This document shows positions 9,699 through 18,804 of a stretch of 64,000 nt of DNA, in pieces. The stretch lies in the NCBI GenBank assembly GCA_016718205.1, contig JADKEB010000018.1:62001-126000 (forward strand). The letters are read 5' to 3'. Under the pieces are notes generated by a model. That model had not been told where the DNA came from and did not search any database. It saw only the letters and a list, made by a program, of their open reading frames with translations. A program made the translations under genes and the position numbers. The DNA comes from Saprospiraceae bacterium (GTDB lineage Bacteria > Bacteroidota > Bacteroidia > Chitinophagales > Saprospiraceae). Positions within the stretch are counted from its first letter, which is position 1. Each line of letters opens with the position of its first letter.

Positions 9699-11696
9699 TT
9701 ATCGCTTTTTACCTTTCACTTTGGTTTCCACTTTTTTTGTGATCGCTACTTTGGTTTTTGTTGCTTTGGGCTTGTCTTCCACTGATGATAACAGCCGGTA
9801 GACTGTTACTGACAATGGTGGAATATCTATTTCCAGTGTATGTTTTCTGCCGTTCCATTCTATTTTCCTGGTTAAAACCTTGCTTTTCACTTCATATCCG
9901 CTACCCCAAAAACTCTTATCATCAGAATTAAATATCACTTGCCAGGTCTGTTTGGCATAAAGTCCGACCTTGTAGGCATTGTGCGTAGAGATATTCAAAT
10001 TGCACACTATCATTAGTACATCGTTTTTTATATCCGATTTTCTTTGATATATCAGTATGGAATTCGCTCTGTCACCGGCATCGATCCATTCAAATCCTTC
10101 AGGACTGAAGTTGAAATGGTACAATGCTTTTTCAGATTTATAAAGATGGTTGAGTGCCTTGATGGTATCATTCAATCCTTTGTGGGATGGATACTGTAGT
10201 AAATCCCACTCCAATTGACTGGTAAAATTCCATTCAGTGTATTGTCCCATGTCATTTCCCATAAAGAGAAGTTTTGTTCCCGGATGGGTAAACATGTAAG
10301 TATACAATGCCCTCAGATTTGCAAATTTCTGCCATTCGTCCCCACTCATTTTACCAATCATGGAAGATTTGCCGTGTACCACTTCGTCATGAGATAATGC
10401 CAGCATAAAATTTTCAGAAAAAGCATACATGATACTGAAAGTAATGTCATTTTGGTGAAACTTTCTGAATTTAAACTCTCTTTTAAAAAAATCTATAGTA
10501 TCGTGCATCCAACCCATCATCCATTTCATACCAAATCCGAGTCCTCCCTGATGAACCGGTCTTGACACCATAGGGTATGAAGTAGATTCTTCGGCGATAG
10601 TCTGAATCCCCGGAAATGCACCATACACTGCCGTATTGAACTCCTGAAGGAAGCTGATAGCTTCAAGATTTTCTCGACCTCCATATTGGTTGGGCTCCCA
10701 TTCTCCTTCTTTTCTCGAATAGTCCAGAAAAGCAATTGATGAAACTGCGTCTACCCTCAACCCGTCAATGTGATACTTCTCAAGCCAGAAAAAAGCATTG
10801 GATATCAGAAAACTACGTACCTCCGGTCTTCCGAAGTTAAAGATCAACGTATTCCAATCGGGATGAAAGCCTTTCCTGCGATCCGGATGTTCATATACAC
10901 ACGACCCATCAAATGTAGCCAGTGAAAAATCATCCGACGGAAAGTGTGCCGGAACCCAATCCATAATGACTCCTATGCCTGCCTGATGCAGTTGATCTAT
11001 CAAATACATCAATGCTTCCGGATTACCAAACCTTCCTGAAGCTGCATAATATCCCGTCACCTGATATCCCCAGGACGGCTCATAGGGATGTTCGGCAAGT
11101 GGCAAAAACTCAACATGAGTATAACCCATATCTATCAGATAGGGAATAAGTTGGTAGGACATCTCCACATAGGTAAGTGATCCGTTTTCTGCATTACGTT
11201 TCCATGAGCCAAAATGCATCTCATAAACAGAATGCGGTTGATTGTGAGCATTTTTTCTGCTTCGCTCTGACATCCAGCTTTTATCATTCCAGCCGTATTT
11301 TAAATCCCAGACTACAGAACCCGACTTTGGAGGAACTTCAGCTTTGATTGCATATGGATCAGCTTTCATTCTGATACGACCTTGGTTGTACGGATATATT
11401 TTATACTTATAGATATCCCCATGTTTCACGCCGGGTATAAAACCCTCCCAGATACCTGATCCATCCCATCTTGAGTACAACATATGATTGGATCCGTTCC
11501 AATGATTAAATTCACCTACTATACATATTTTTTCGGCATTAGGTGCATATACTGCAAAATAACAACCATCTTCACCGTTAAGATGTAACAGATGTGATCC
11601 TAATAAATTGTATATGTGATAATGTTTGCCTGTCTTAAACAGCGCAATATCAAAGTTCGTAAAAAGTGAGTGAACATGTACTTTTGATGAATCCAT
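9699..11696 (-). CDS. glgB: 1,4-alpha-glucan branching enzyme
   Basis: The 665-residue GH13 branching enzyme transfers alpha-1,4 chains to alpha-1,6 branch points of glycogen. Order: CBM48 domain (about residues 40-130), (beta/alpha)8 barrel, C-terminal beta domain. The nucleophile is Asp316 in DGLRVDAVSS, the acid/base Glu lies in IAEES (near 369), and the transition-state site is LSHDEVVHGKSSM. A basic tail ending TKVKGKKR is an unusual extension. It sits 67 bases downstream of mrdA on the same strand. No other glycogen gene is in the window. Confidence 0.95.
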   Translation of the reverse strand: MDSSKVHVHSLFTNFDIALFKTGKHYHIYNLLGSHLLHLNGEDGCYFAVYAPNAEKICIVGEFNHWNGSNHMLYSRWDGSGIWEGFIPGVKHGDIYKYKIYPYNQGRIRMKADPYAIKAEVPPKSGSVVWDLKYGWNDKSWMSERSRKNAHNQPHSVYEMHFGSWKRNAENGSLTYVEMSYQLIPYLIDMGYTHVEFLPLAEHPYEPSWGYQVTGYYAASGRFGNPEALMYLIDQLHQAGIGVIMDWVPAHFPSDDFSLATFDGSCVYEHPDRRKGFHPDWNTLIFNFGRPEVRSFLISNAFFWLEKYHIDGLRVDAVSSIAFLDYSRKEGEWEPNQYGGRENLEAISFLQEFNTAVYGAFPGIQTIAEESTSYPMVSRPVHQGGLGFGMKWMMGWMHDTIDFFKREFKFRKFHQNDITFSIMYAFSENFMLALSHDEVVHGKSSMIGKMSGDEWQKFANLRALYTYMFTHPGTKLLFMGNDMGQYTEWNFTSQLEWDLLQYPSHKGLNDTIKALNHLYKSEKALYHFNFSPEGFEWIDAGDRANSILIYQRKSDIKNDVLMIVCNLNISTHNAYKVGLYAKQTWQVIFNSDDKSFWGSGYEVKSKVLTRKIEWNGRKHTLEIDIPPLSVTVYRLLSSVEDKPKATKTKVAITKKVETKVKGKKR

Positions 11697-11763
11697 AATT
11701 CGTAAACATTTGGCACAAATTACAAATTATCAATTAAATATTAAGCAGCAAACGCAAAGAAAA

Positions 11764-13638
11764 TTACAAACCCACCATTTCCGGATGTGCACCAACAGGT
11801 TTTATCAGCCCTTTAAACATTTTGCCTTCCAGATATTTTCGTGCCGGAGATATTTTTTTATTGAGGTACTTTTCTATCAGCAGACTGGAGATAGGAGCTG
11901 CCCAATCACCACCCCATCCTGCATTTTCGACAAAAACAGCTACTGCGATTTTAGGGTTATTCTTTGGTGCAAATCCAAAAAAGACTGAGTGGTCCTTGCC
12001 GTGAGTATTTTGTGATGTACCGGTTTTGCCACAGATATCAAGCCCTTCGACAAATGCTACTCTTGCTGTACCTGCGAGAACTACATTTTCCAGACCGTCG
12101 ACCACAGGACCAAAATGCCTCCCATCGATCCTGACTTTTTGTTTGGTAGTAAACTTTACAGGGACGGGCTTGCCCGATAAATATTTTCTTATGAAGTGCG
12201 GTGTATAGAAATGCCCTCTGTTAGCTAAGATGGCAGCAAGATTTGCCATTTGTACAGTGGTCAACTGCATTTCTCCCTGACCGATACCCAGCGAAATAAC
12301 CCATGCTGACCTCCATCCGGTCAATTCACTTTTGTAAGCACGATCATAGAAAGCGGAATTAGGTATGAATCCCTTATTTTCATAACTAAAATCAAGGCCC
12401 AGTTTACTTCCCAATCCAAAATCCCTTAGATACGAAACCACTGTATCCAGGCCGATACCTGGCTTTTTAATGGAATACAGGTCGAGCAACTCTCTCATCA
12501 TACCACAATAATATGTATTGCAGGAGTATTGGATCGCTGAAGATATGCCCGTGATAGGAGCGTGTCCATGACACTTTACTACCTTTCTTGCACTCAAACG
12601 ATAGCCACCTCTGCATATACCGCCTCTTCCTGCCCAATAAAGCCCTTTCTGCATAGCAATCAGTGACAAGATAGGTTTAAAGATGGATCCCGGAGGATAT
12701 CTGTTGGTTACCGCTCTGTTATTAAGAGGTCTGTTGATGGTATCCATCAATAATTGACTCATTCCCTCATTTCTGTTTTGGTCCAGACTGAGTATATTAG
12801 GATCATATGTAGGAGCACTGACCATAGCAAGTATCTGCCCGGTAGCGGGTTCAATGGCTACAAGTCCTCCTCTTTTATTCATCATGAGACTATCTGCATA
12901 GGCCTGCAATTCCAGATCTATACTTATCTCCATATCTTCTCCGGGGATCGCCAAACTGTCAAGTCTGCCATTTTCATAGGCCCCGATCTTTCTGCCATGA
13001 GGATCCTTAAGTATATAATTAATACCTTTAGTGCCTCCCAGTTCGTTCTCATAGGCAATTTCAAGACCTGTTTTTCCGATGAAATCTCCTCTATCATATT
13101 TACCTTCTGAATTGTCAATCATGGTTTGGTTTACTTCACCCAGATAACCCAATACATGAGACGCATTATGATGAGGATACCCTCTTATGATCCTTTCTTC
13201 AGCGGTAAATCCGGGAAACTTATGCATGTGCTCCTGAAATATGGCAAATTGTTCAGGGCTAATTTTATTTAAAAAAACAAAAGGTGTTGATTTGTGAAAT
13301 AACTGACTATTCCAATCCTTCTTTAAATTATCAATAAATGTGGTTTTATCAATATTGAGAAGAGAGCAAAAGTAAGCAGTATCCATTTTGGGGTCTATCT
13401 TTCGATACAATGCATAAATCACATAGATAGGTTTATTGTAAACCATAGTCTTGCCATTTCTGTCCGTAATGAGTCCTCTGGCAGGATGCATCAATTTTCT
13501 TTCAAGTGTAGTTTCGCGGGCTCGCTCTGTATACTCTCTTGAAAACAACTGCATTTGTGCAGCCCTGAATACAAATATTGTTGCCACAATGACAATGGTG
13601 TATAAAAAGACAAATTTGCGTTCAGTAAGGTGCCTCAT
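11764..13638 (-). CDS. mrdA: penicillin-binding protein 2 (elongasome transpeptidase)
   Basis: The 624-residue class B PBP cross-links peptidoglycan during rod elongation. It has an N-terminal membrane anchor (residues 9-26), a dimerisation/pedestal region with RGLITDRNG, and a transpeptidase domain with SIFK at 318-321 (nucleophile Ser318), SCN at 372-374 and KTG at 538-540. It starts 13 bases after mreD and belongs to the mreBCD-mrdA cluster. RodA, its usual glycosyltransferase partner, is not next to it. Confidence 0.95.
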   Translation of the reverse strand: MRHLTERKFVFLYTIVIVATIFVFRAAQMQLFSREYTERARETTLERKLMHPARGLITDRNGKTMVYNKPIYVIYALYRKIDPKMDTAYFCSLLNIDKTTFIDNLKKDWNSQLFHKSTPFVFLNKISPEQFAIFQEHMHKFPGFTAEERIIRGYPHHNASHVLGYLGEVNQTMIDNSEGKYDRGDFIGKTGLEIAYENELGGTKGINYILKDPHGRKIGAYENGRLDSLAIPGEDMEISIDLELQAYADSLMMNKRGGLVAIEPATGQILAMVSAPTYDPNILSLDQNRNEGMSQLLMDTINRPLNNRAVTNRYPPGSIFKPILSLIAMQKGLYWAGRGGICRGGYRLSARKVVKCHGHAPITGISSAIQYSCNTYYCGMMRELLDLYSIKKPGIGLDTVVSYLRDFGLGSKLGLDFSYENKGFIPNSAFYDRAYKSELTGWRSAWVISLGIGQGEMQLTTVQMANLAAILANRGHFYTPHFIRKYLSGKPVPVKFTTKQKVRIDGRHFGPVVDGLENVVLAGTARVAFVEGLDICGKTGTSQNTHGKDHSVFFGFAPKNNPKIAVAVFVENAGWGGDWAAPISSLLIEKYLNKKISPARKYLEGKMFKGLIKPVGAHPEMVGL

Positions 13639-13651
13639 GAATTATCAGGGT

Positions 13652-14173
13652 TCAATATTTGGTATTAAAAATAAACTGTATGATCATCACAACTATAAAA
13701 CTGCATATAAAACTAAAAACAGAACTAAGAAATATCTCAAAAATGTACACAAATGAAAATGCTTCTATACTGAAATACACAAAAAAATGCAAAAGCAATA
13801 ATATACTGATATATGAAATAAACCATGAGAATCCCAGCTGTTTGATAGTAGGAACATCATCAATATTATATCCTGAAAACGGTTCTAATAGCGCAATAAC
13901 AATATTTCTGATATATGCAGTAAATACTAAAGCTGCTGCGTGTATGCCCGGCGAATCATAAAACATATCCAAACAGATGCCAAAAACAAATGCAATTATC
14001 AGCAGTAAAGACCTTGTCGTTTTGACGGGCAAAAGTAAAATAGCCATTGGGTATATCAGAAAATGTACATTTGAAATATTACCTATGGGAAATGAGGCTT
14101 GCTTAAATATCCATATCTGGGAAAAAAACAAAAGTAAGATCCTAATGACATTTGTGCTGATAACTCTACTCAT
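13652..14173 (-). CDS. mreD: rod shape-determining protein MreD
   Basis: The 173-residue, very hydrophobic protein has about five or six membrane segments and the conserved LDMFYDSPGIHAAALVF stretch (D..Y..P.G..A) of MreD. It is an inner-membrane elongasome component. It overlaps the end of mreC by 8 bases and is followed after 13 bases by mrdA, which secures the assignment despite low family conservation. Confidence 0.9.
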   Translation of the reverse strand: MSRVISTNVIRILLLFFSQIWIFKQASFPIGNISNVHFLIYPMAILLLPVKTTRSLLLIIAFVFGICLDMFYDSPGIHAAALVFTAYIRNIVIALLEPFSGYNIDDVPTIKQLGFSWFISYISILLLLHFFVYFSIEAFSFVYIFEIFLSSVFSFICSFIVVMIIQFIFNTKY

Positions 14174-14993
14174 TTTCTACTTCATTTTCGAGTTCGGACT
14201 GTTCTTCGGCATATTTGTTTTGTATCACATATCCATATTTGGGATTCATCGGGTTGTTAAATAGTTTTACGATGATATCATAACTATTACTTCCGGGTTT
14301 CACAGAAAAGGTCTCCACCTTACCCACTAATATGCCTCGTGGGAAGATAGTGGAGTAACCACTCGTGATCACAGTATCTCCATACATTATTTTTTCATGC
14401 TTTGGTATAGATTCCAGATTGGCTCGGAGAGGGTCTCCTGTATCCCATACGAGTGTACCATGTCCGAATCGTGATTTGATAGCACAACTGATTTTGGACT
14501 GACTATGAAGGATTGATGTAACGTGTGCATAATTCTCTGAGACATTTCTCACCACTCCTATTACACCCTGATGGGAAGAAATGACGCCCATATCTTTTCT
14601 GATACCTTCCCTGCTTCCTTTGCACAAGGTGATATGATTATTCAGGAGATGAATTGTACTATTACAAACAGTGGCCGGAATTAACTTATATTGTTCAGTC
14701 AGTAAGCTGTCAGCTGCCGGAATTCTGTCATTTTTATAATCGATAGTAATAAGTTGTTCCATCAAATTGGCATTCTGAAACATCAGACTGTCATTTACAT
14801 CCCGCAATGATACAAATTGTGAAAGTCTTGCTTTTTGTTCAGAAATTTTTCCTGCATAAAGGTTGGATGAGTTGAGAAAAACTTCCCTTTGTGTTTTATT
14901 GTAATTGATGATGAGATTGAAGCATATGACTTCCAGCACTATGAATAACAAGTGCGCTCCATACCGTACTAAAAGTTGAATGACATTGTTCAT
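14166..14993 (-). CDS. mreC: rod shape-determining protein MreC
   Basis: The 275-residue protein has one N-terminal membrane helix (about residues 9-28), a coiled-coil region (about 40-90), then the periplasmic beta domains typical of MreC, with LCKGSREGIRKDMGVIS, GVIGVV and ITSGYSTIFPRGILVGKV. It scaffolds PBP2 and MreB across the membrane. It begins 21 bases after mreB and overlaps mreD. The C-terminal tail is acidic (EEQSELENEVENE). Confidence 0.95.
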   Translation of the reverse strand: MNNVIQLLVRYGAHLLFIVLEVICFNLIINYNKTQREVFLNSSNLYAGKISEQKARLSQFVSLRDVNDSLMFQNANLMEQLITIDYKNDRIPAADSLLTEQYKLIPATVCNSTIHLLNNHITLCKGSREGIRKDMGVISSHQGVIGVVRNVSENYAHVTSILHSQSKISCAIKSRFGHGTLVWDTGDPLRANLESIPKHEKIMYGDTVITSGYSTIFPRGILVGKVETFSVKPGSNSYDIIVKLFNNPMNPKYGYVIQNKYAEEQSELENEVENE

Positions 14994-15014
14994 TCAATAG
15001 TTAAATTACTAATA

Positions 15015-16046
15015 TCAAATGCTTTTTCTATCCATAAGGAAGGTATATCTTGCAGAGTTTTTCAGAGCAAGGCCAGTACCTCTTACAACAGCCCTGAGTG
15101 GATCATCTGCAATATGCACTTTAAGTTTGGTTTTTGCTGCCATTCTTTTGTCCAATCCCCTCAATAATGCGCCACCTCCGGTGAGATATATACCGGTACG
15201 AAAGATATCTGATGATAACTCAGGTGGAGTATCTTCAAGAGCTTTAAGTACGGCTTCTTCAATTTTTGAAATCGATTTATCAATGGCCTCTGCTACTTCT
15301 ATGTGCGTGGTGAATACTTGCTTGGGGATACCGGTAAGCAAATCTCTGCCATTTACAGCAAATTTTGGCGGCGGATCAACTATATCGGGAATCGCCGCAC
15401 CGACATTTATTTTTATTTGTTCTGCGGTACGTTCTCCTATCAGGATATTATGTTTTCTTTTCATGTAGTCGATGACATCATTGGTAAACTCATCTCCGGC
15501 GATCCGGATAGACTGATCAGTTACTATTCCCGAAAGTGCTATCACTGCAATTTCTGTAGTACCGCCCCCGATATCAATGACCATATTTCCAATAGGTTCT
15601 TCTACATCCAATCCTATCCCCAATGCAGCGGCCATAGGCTCGTGGATAAGGTAGGTTTCTTTTGAATCCACGTGATCCGCGCTGTCGAATACTGCTCTTT
15701 TTTCAACTTCAGTAATTCCGGATGGGATACAAATAACCATTTTCAGGTGGGTAAAAAATCTTCTTTTTTCACCTATCATATTGATCAGTCCCTGAATGAG
15801 TGCCTCAGCTGCCTGGAAGTCAGCAATAACCCCATCTTTCAGTGGTCTTATGGTCTTGATATTGTCATGTGTTTTTTCATGCATTTGCATAGCTTTTTGT
15901 CCTACAGCTATGACCTCATTTGTATTTCTGTTTATAGCAACTATGGATGGTTCGTCGACGACCACTTTGTCATTTTGAATGATAAGAGTATTGGCTGTTC
16001 CCAGATCGACTGCCAGCTCTTGTGTAAAAAAATTAAAAAACCTCAT
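15015..16046 (-). CDS. mreB: rod shape-determining actin-like protein MreB
   Basis: The 343-residue actin-fold ATPase polymerises under the membrane and directs lateral wall synthesis. Nucleotide-site motifs are visible: phosphate 1 ELAVDLGTANTLI, phosphate 2 NMVIDIGGGTTEIAVI, and the adenosine loop LTGGGALLRGLDKRMA. The N-terminal MRFFNFF is an amphipathic membrane-binding segment. It is first in the mreB-mreC-mreD-mrdA cluster, with a -7 box 55 bases upstream. Confidence 0.97.
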   Translation of the reverse strand: MRFFNFFTQELAVDLGTANTLIIQNDKVVVDEPSIVAINRNTNEVIAVGQKAMQMHEKTHDNIKTIRPLKDGVIADFQAAEALIQGLINMIGEKRRFFTHLKMVICIPSGITEVEKRAVFDSADHVDSKETYLIHEPMAAALGIGLDVEEPIGNMVIDIGGGTTEIAVIALSGIVTDQSIRIAGDEFTNDVIDYMKRKHNILIGERTAEQIKINVGAAIPDIVDPPPKFAVNGRDLLTGIPKQVFTTHIEVAEAIDKSISKIEEAVLKALEDTPPELSSDIFRTGIYLTGGGALLRGLDKRMAAKTKLKVHIADDPLRAVVRGTGLALKNSARYTFLMDRKSI

Positions 16047-16100
16047 TATGTTTCAGGTTGATAGTGTTTTTGATAAAAGAAGATATGTATTAAAAAGACG

Positions 16101-16108
16101 CAAAATTA
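16101..16108 (-). promoter_or_regulatory. -7 box of the mre cluster
   Basis: The minus strand reads TAATTTTG, an exact TANNTTTG match, 55 bases before the mreB ATG. It is the only such match seen in this leader. Confidence 0.45.
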
Positions 16109-16229
16109 ATGATTTTTAGTGTGAACTCTATCATTTTTTACTGATAATGTGGCAATTTGTCCAATTATTTATTATACTCTGATTTTATTAACCCGTATAT
16201 TCAATCTCGACGCCGTTTGTATCGATTGG

Positions 16230-16277
16230 TAAATTTTATTTGATCCTTTCGCTCAAACATAAAATTTAACCAAACTT
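16230..16277. repeat. remnant of the right arm of a family A element
   Basis: The stretch CCTTTCGCTCAAACATAAAA and the following TTTAA match the right arm of family A copy 1 (7545-7580). The TIR itself is degraded and the left arm is absent. As with full copies, the arm abuts the stop codon of a minus-strand gene (16278). Confidence 0.55.
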
Positions 16278-17552
16278 TTAAACAGGAGAAACAATAACCT
16301 CAATAAAGTCTTTAGGATTAAAATATTTTTGGGCGACCTCCATGATTCTTTCCTTAGGCATTTGTATCAATTCCTGACTAAAAGCTATAAAGTCTTCAGG
16401 TCTTTTATCAGTGAGTATCATGCTTTTTACAACCGAAGAAATATTCATCGGACCATCAAGCATATTTAAAAATGTACCCATCAGATAATTTCTCACCATA
16501 TCCAATTCTTTATCTCTTATTTTTTCCTGACAAAGTAAATCCATCTGATGGTGAACTTCGTTGAGAATGGGTTCAATATATCCGGGATCTGCCTCAGTAC
16601 TGATATAAAAACAGCCATCATAAAGATACTGATCCATATTGCTGGAAATATCATAAGTATATCCTTTTTCTTCACGGATACTCATCATGAGTCTGCTGCC
16701 AAAGTAGCCGCCAAAGACTACATTCAACAAAAAAAATGCTGCATGATCCGGGTGATTTTTATTGAATAGATGGCGTCCAGTTTTCAAAGCACACTGGTGT
16801 TCATTTTTGGTTGTGATATTGATTTTACGCCCGAGTACATCAGATGAGATATGTGCGTAGCTTTTCTTTTTGCTTATTTTGTGTTCGGAACCAAAAAGGT
16901 CTGCTGTCACTTTTCTGAGTTCATCTGTGATACGTCCACTTATGAAAATATGGCAATTGTCGCTACCATAATAGTTCTGAAAATGATCCTTCAACATATC
17001 AGACGTGAGAGAAGTATAATCTGCCTCAGTACTATTATATCCGTAAGGATGGGTTGTTCCATAGATTTCTTCTGTGATCTTTCTATAGGCCAATACTTCA
17101 TTTTTTGAAAGCTCTTCCCTCAACTTCTGAATATTGAGATTTTTGAACTTTTCTGTTTCGTCCTCCGGAAATAATGGATGGTAGTACATATCATGGAGCA
17201 CCGGAATTACACTGCCAAAATGTTTTGTAAGGCTATATAATGTACTGTAGGAATAATCCATATTTGATGCTGACTTGATACTGGCACCAAAATAATCTAT
17301 CGCCTCAGAAAGCTCAGCCGAATTTCTCGTAGTCGTCCCATCTTTGATCAGGGAAGAAACAGCTCTTCCCGCCAGATGATGATCTTCCATCGCCCGACCT
17401 GCTTTATGAAATATTTCAAATTTTATGATGTCCTGACTTCCTGAATTTACTTCACATACTTTTATGCCATTTGGTAGTGTATATATTTCATAATCAGGTA
17501 TTAATAGATTTTCTATTTTATTGATAGCCGGTCCGGATTTTCTGTTGATCAT
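16278..17552 (-). CDS. M16 (insulinase-like) peptidase homologue without the zinc motif
   Basis: The 424-residue protein has the two M16 halves: IYTLPNGIKVCEV at the start, a GYNSTEADYTSLT segment, and GGYFGSRLMMSIREEKGYTY in the second half. The catalytic HxxEH of the family should follow the first beta strands, but the aligned region reads AGRAVSSLIKDGTTT, with no His or Glu pair. It therefore resembles the non-catalytic partner subunit of two-gene M16 systems. The usual active partner is not adjacent. No signal peptide is seen. Confidence 0.85.
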   Translation of the reverse strand: MINRKSGPAINKIENLLIPDYEIYTLPNGIKVCEVNSGSQDIIKFEIFHKAGRAMEDHHLAGRAVSSLIKDGTTTRNSAELSEAIDYFGASIKSASNMDYSYSTLYSLTKHFGSVIPVLHDMYYHPLFPEDETEKFKNLNIQKLREELSKNEVLAYRKITEEIYGTTHPYGYNSTEADYTSLTSDMLKDHFQNYYGSDNCHIFISGRITDELRKVTADLFGSEHKISKKKSYAHISSDVLGRKINITTKNEHQCALKTGRHLFNKNHPDHAAFFLLNVVFGGYFGSRLMMSIREEKGYTYDISSNMDQYLYDGCFYISTEADPGYIEPILNEVHHQMDLLCQEKIRDKELDMVRNYLMGTFLNMLDGPMNISSVVKSMILTDKRPEDFIAFSQELIQMPKERIMEVAQKYFNPKDFIEVIVSPV

Positions 17553-17561
17553 TCATTTCGA

Positions 17562-17631
17562 TTAAAAAAGCAAAGGTAGTAACAAAACATTGCAAAATGT
17601 CCGTTCCGCAGATTCAATATTAATAATTATA
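17562..17631 (-). promoter_or_regulatory. leader of the M16 gene, shared with the leader of the 20458 gene
   Basis: About 70 bases upstream of the M16 gene match 20479-20547 upstream of the PAP2 gene, same orientation, including GCAAAATGTCCGTTC. Each contains an exact -7 box: here TACCTTTG on the minus strand at 17571-17578, 19 bases before the start. The shared block suggests a common promoter and possibly a common regulator. Confidence 0.55.
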
Positions 17632-17662
17632 GTGCGTTTCCATTGGAGCCTACCTCCCCTTA

Positions 17663-17821
17663 GGCTCTGTTAATAAATAAATGGTGCAGAATTGGCGAAG
17701 TTAATTTGTTCTTTTTCAAGGCGTAAATGAGGCGAATAGCCTTAGCTATTTAACGATTTTACAACGCAGAAAAAGAGCAAAAGAACGAGACAAAATGTAT
17801 CAGTTATTTTTTAACAGAGCC
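17663..17821. mobile_element. family C short element with perfect-length inverted ends (MITE-like)
   Basis: The 159 bp element has 18-base inverted ends differing at one base: GGCTCTGTTAATAAATAA at 17663-17680 and its complement at 17804-17821. TTA flanks both sides, consistent with a 3-base target duplication. Inner arms also pair (TTGTTCTTTTTC with GAAAAAGAGCAAAAGAAC). The ends resemble those of some IS5-type elements by eye. The right end overlaps the 3' end of the epimerase gene. Only one copy is in the window. Confidence 0.65.
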
Positions 17822-18795
17822 TTATACCACGCCACCGTTCTTTCCAAAGCTTCATCCAATGGTGTTTCTAAGGTGTAACCTAAAAGATTTTTTATTTTTT
17901 CGATGGAGAAATGGTAGTTTTTACCACCATTATGCATACGATAGGAAGTCAATAGAGGGGCAGATGTTTGGCGTGTCCAAAGATAAATCTTCTCTAAGGT
18001 GAGTGCCAATGGATTTCCTATAGCAAATGGGATAGACAAATTAGGTGGTTTGATACCCATTTTTTCGCACAGTTGTTCTGTAAATTGTCTCCATGTGATA
18101 TCATAGCCATCCGTGATGATAAAGGTTTCACCTGCTGCTTTAGGATGTGTGGCGGCGAGATACACTGCATGTGAAAGATTTCCTACATACACCGGACATG
18201 TGAGCGAATGACCGCCATTTACATAGCCACCTTGACCTTTGACAAGGACATCCAAATATTTTTCGATAAAAGTGTGATCTTTGGGGCCGAATACATTGCC
18301 CGGACGTACGGCAGAAACTTCCATGGCACTGTTTTTTGTATATTCAAAAGTCCATTTTTCGGCTTCCCACTTGGATATGTTGTAATGGAAACCATGCGTT
18401 TTTATCGGGGATTGCTCATTCATAGTCTGTTCACTACCAAAACCGTGTATAGCCACTGAACTCATCAAAACGAATCTCCGCACACCAGCTTCCATAGAAG
18501 CTTTGACGATGTTTTGAGTTCCGTAGAAGTTGATTTTCTTAAACAGTTCTAAATAGCCCCAATCTGATGCGAGACCCGCATTATGAATGACAATATCCAT
18601 ACCACTGACTGTTTTTTGTACGGACTCAGCATCGGTGATGTCACCATATCTTAGCGAGATAGACAGACCCTCTATAAGGCTGAGATCAGATGTAATACGC
18701 ACGAGACCATAGACTTGCATGCCGTTTTTTATCATTCTTTCAGCGATATGAGAACCTATAAAGCCGTTGACACCAGTAATGAGAACTTTTTGCAT
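17800..18795 (-). CDS. extended SDR / NAD-dependent epimerase-dehydratase family protein
   Basis: The 331-residue protein has a Rossmann N-terminus (VLITGVNGFIGSHIAERM, GxxGxxG) and the catalytic pair in HYNISKWEAEKW (YxxxK). It resembles 3-beta-hydroxysteroid dehydrogenase or dihydroflavonol reductase-like members; the substrate cannot be read. The final residues KALLKNN and the TGA lie in the right end of a family C element, so the native C-terminus was replaced or trimmed by an insertion. It starts 9 bases after the CPBP-like gene, same strand. Confidence 0.85.
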   Translation of the reverse strand: MQKVLITGVNGFIGSHIAERMIKNGMQVYGLVRITSDLSLIEGLSISLRYGDITDAESVQKTVSGMDIVIHNAGLASDWGYLELFKKINFYGTQNIVKASMEAGVRRFVLMSSVAIHGFGSEQTMNEQSPIKTHGFHYNISKWEAEKWTFEYTKNSAMEVSAVRPGNVFGPKDHTFIEKYLDVLVKGQGGYVNGGHSLTCPVYVGNLSHAVYLAATHPKAAGETFIITDGYDITWRQFTEQLCEKMGIKPPNLSIPFAIGNPLALTLEKIYLWTRQTSAPLLTSYRMHNGGKNYHFSIEKIKNLLGYTLETPLDEALERTVAWYKALLKNN

Positions 18796-18804
18796 TGTGC
18801 GATT

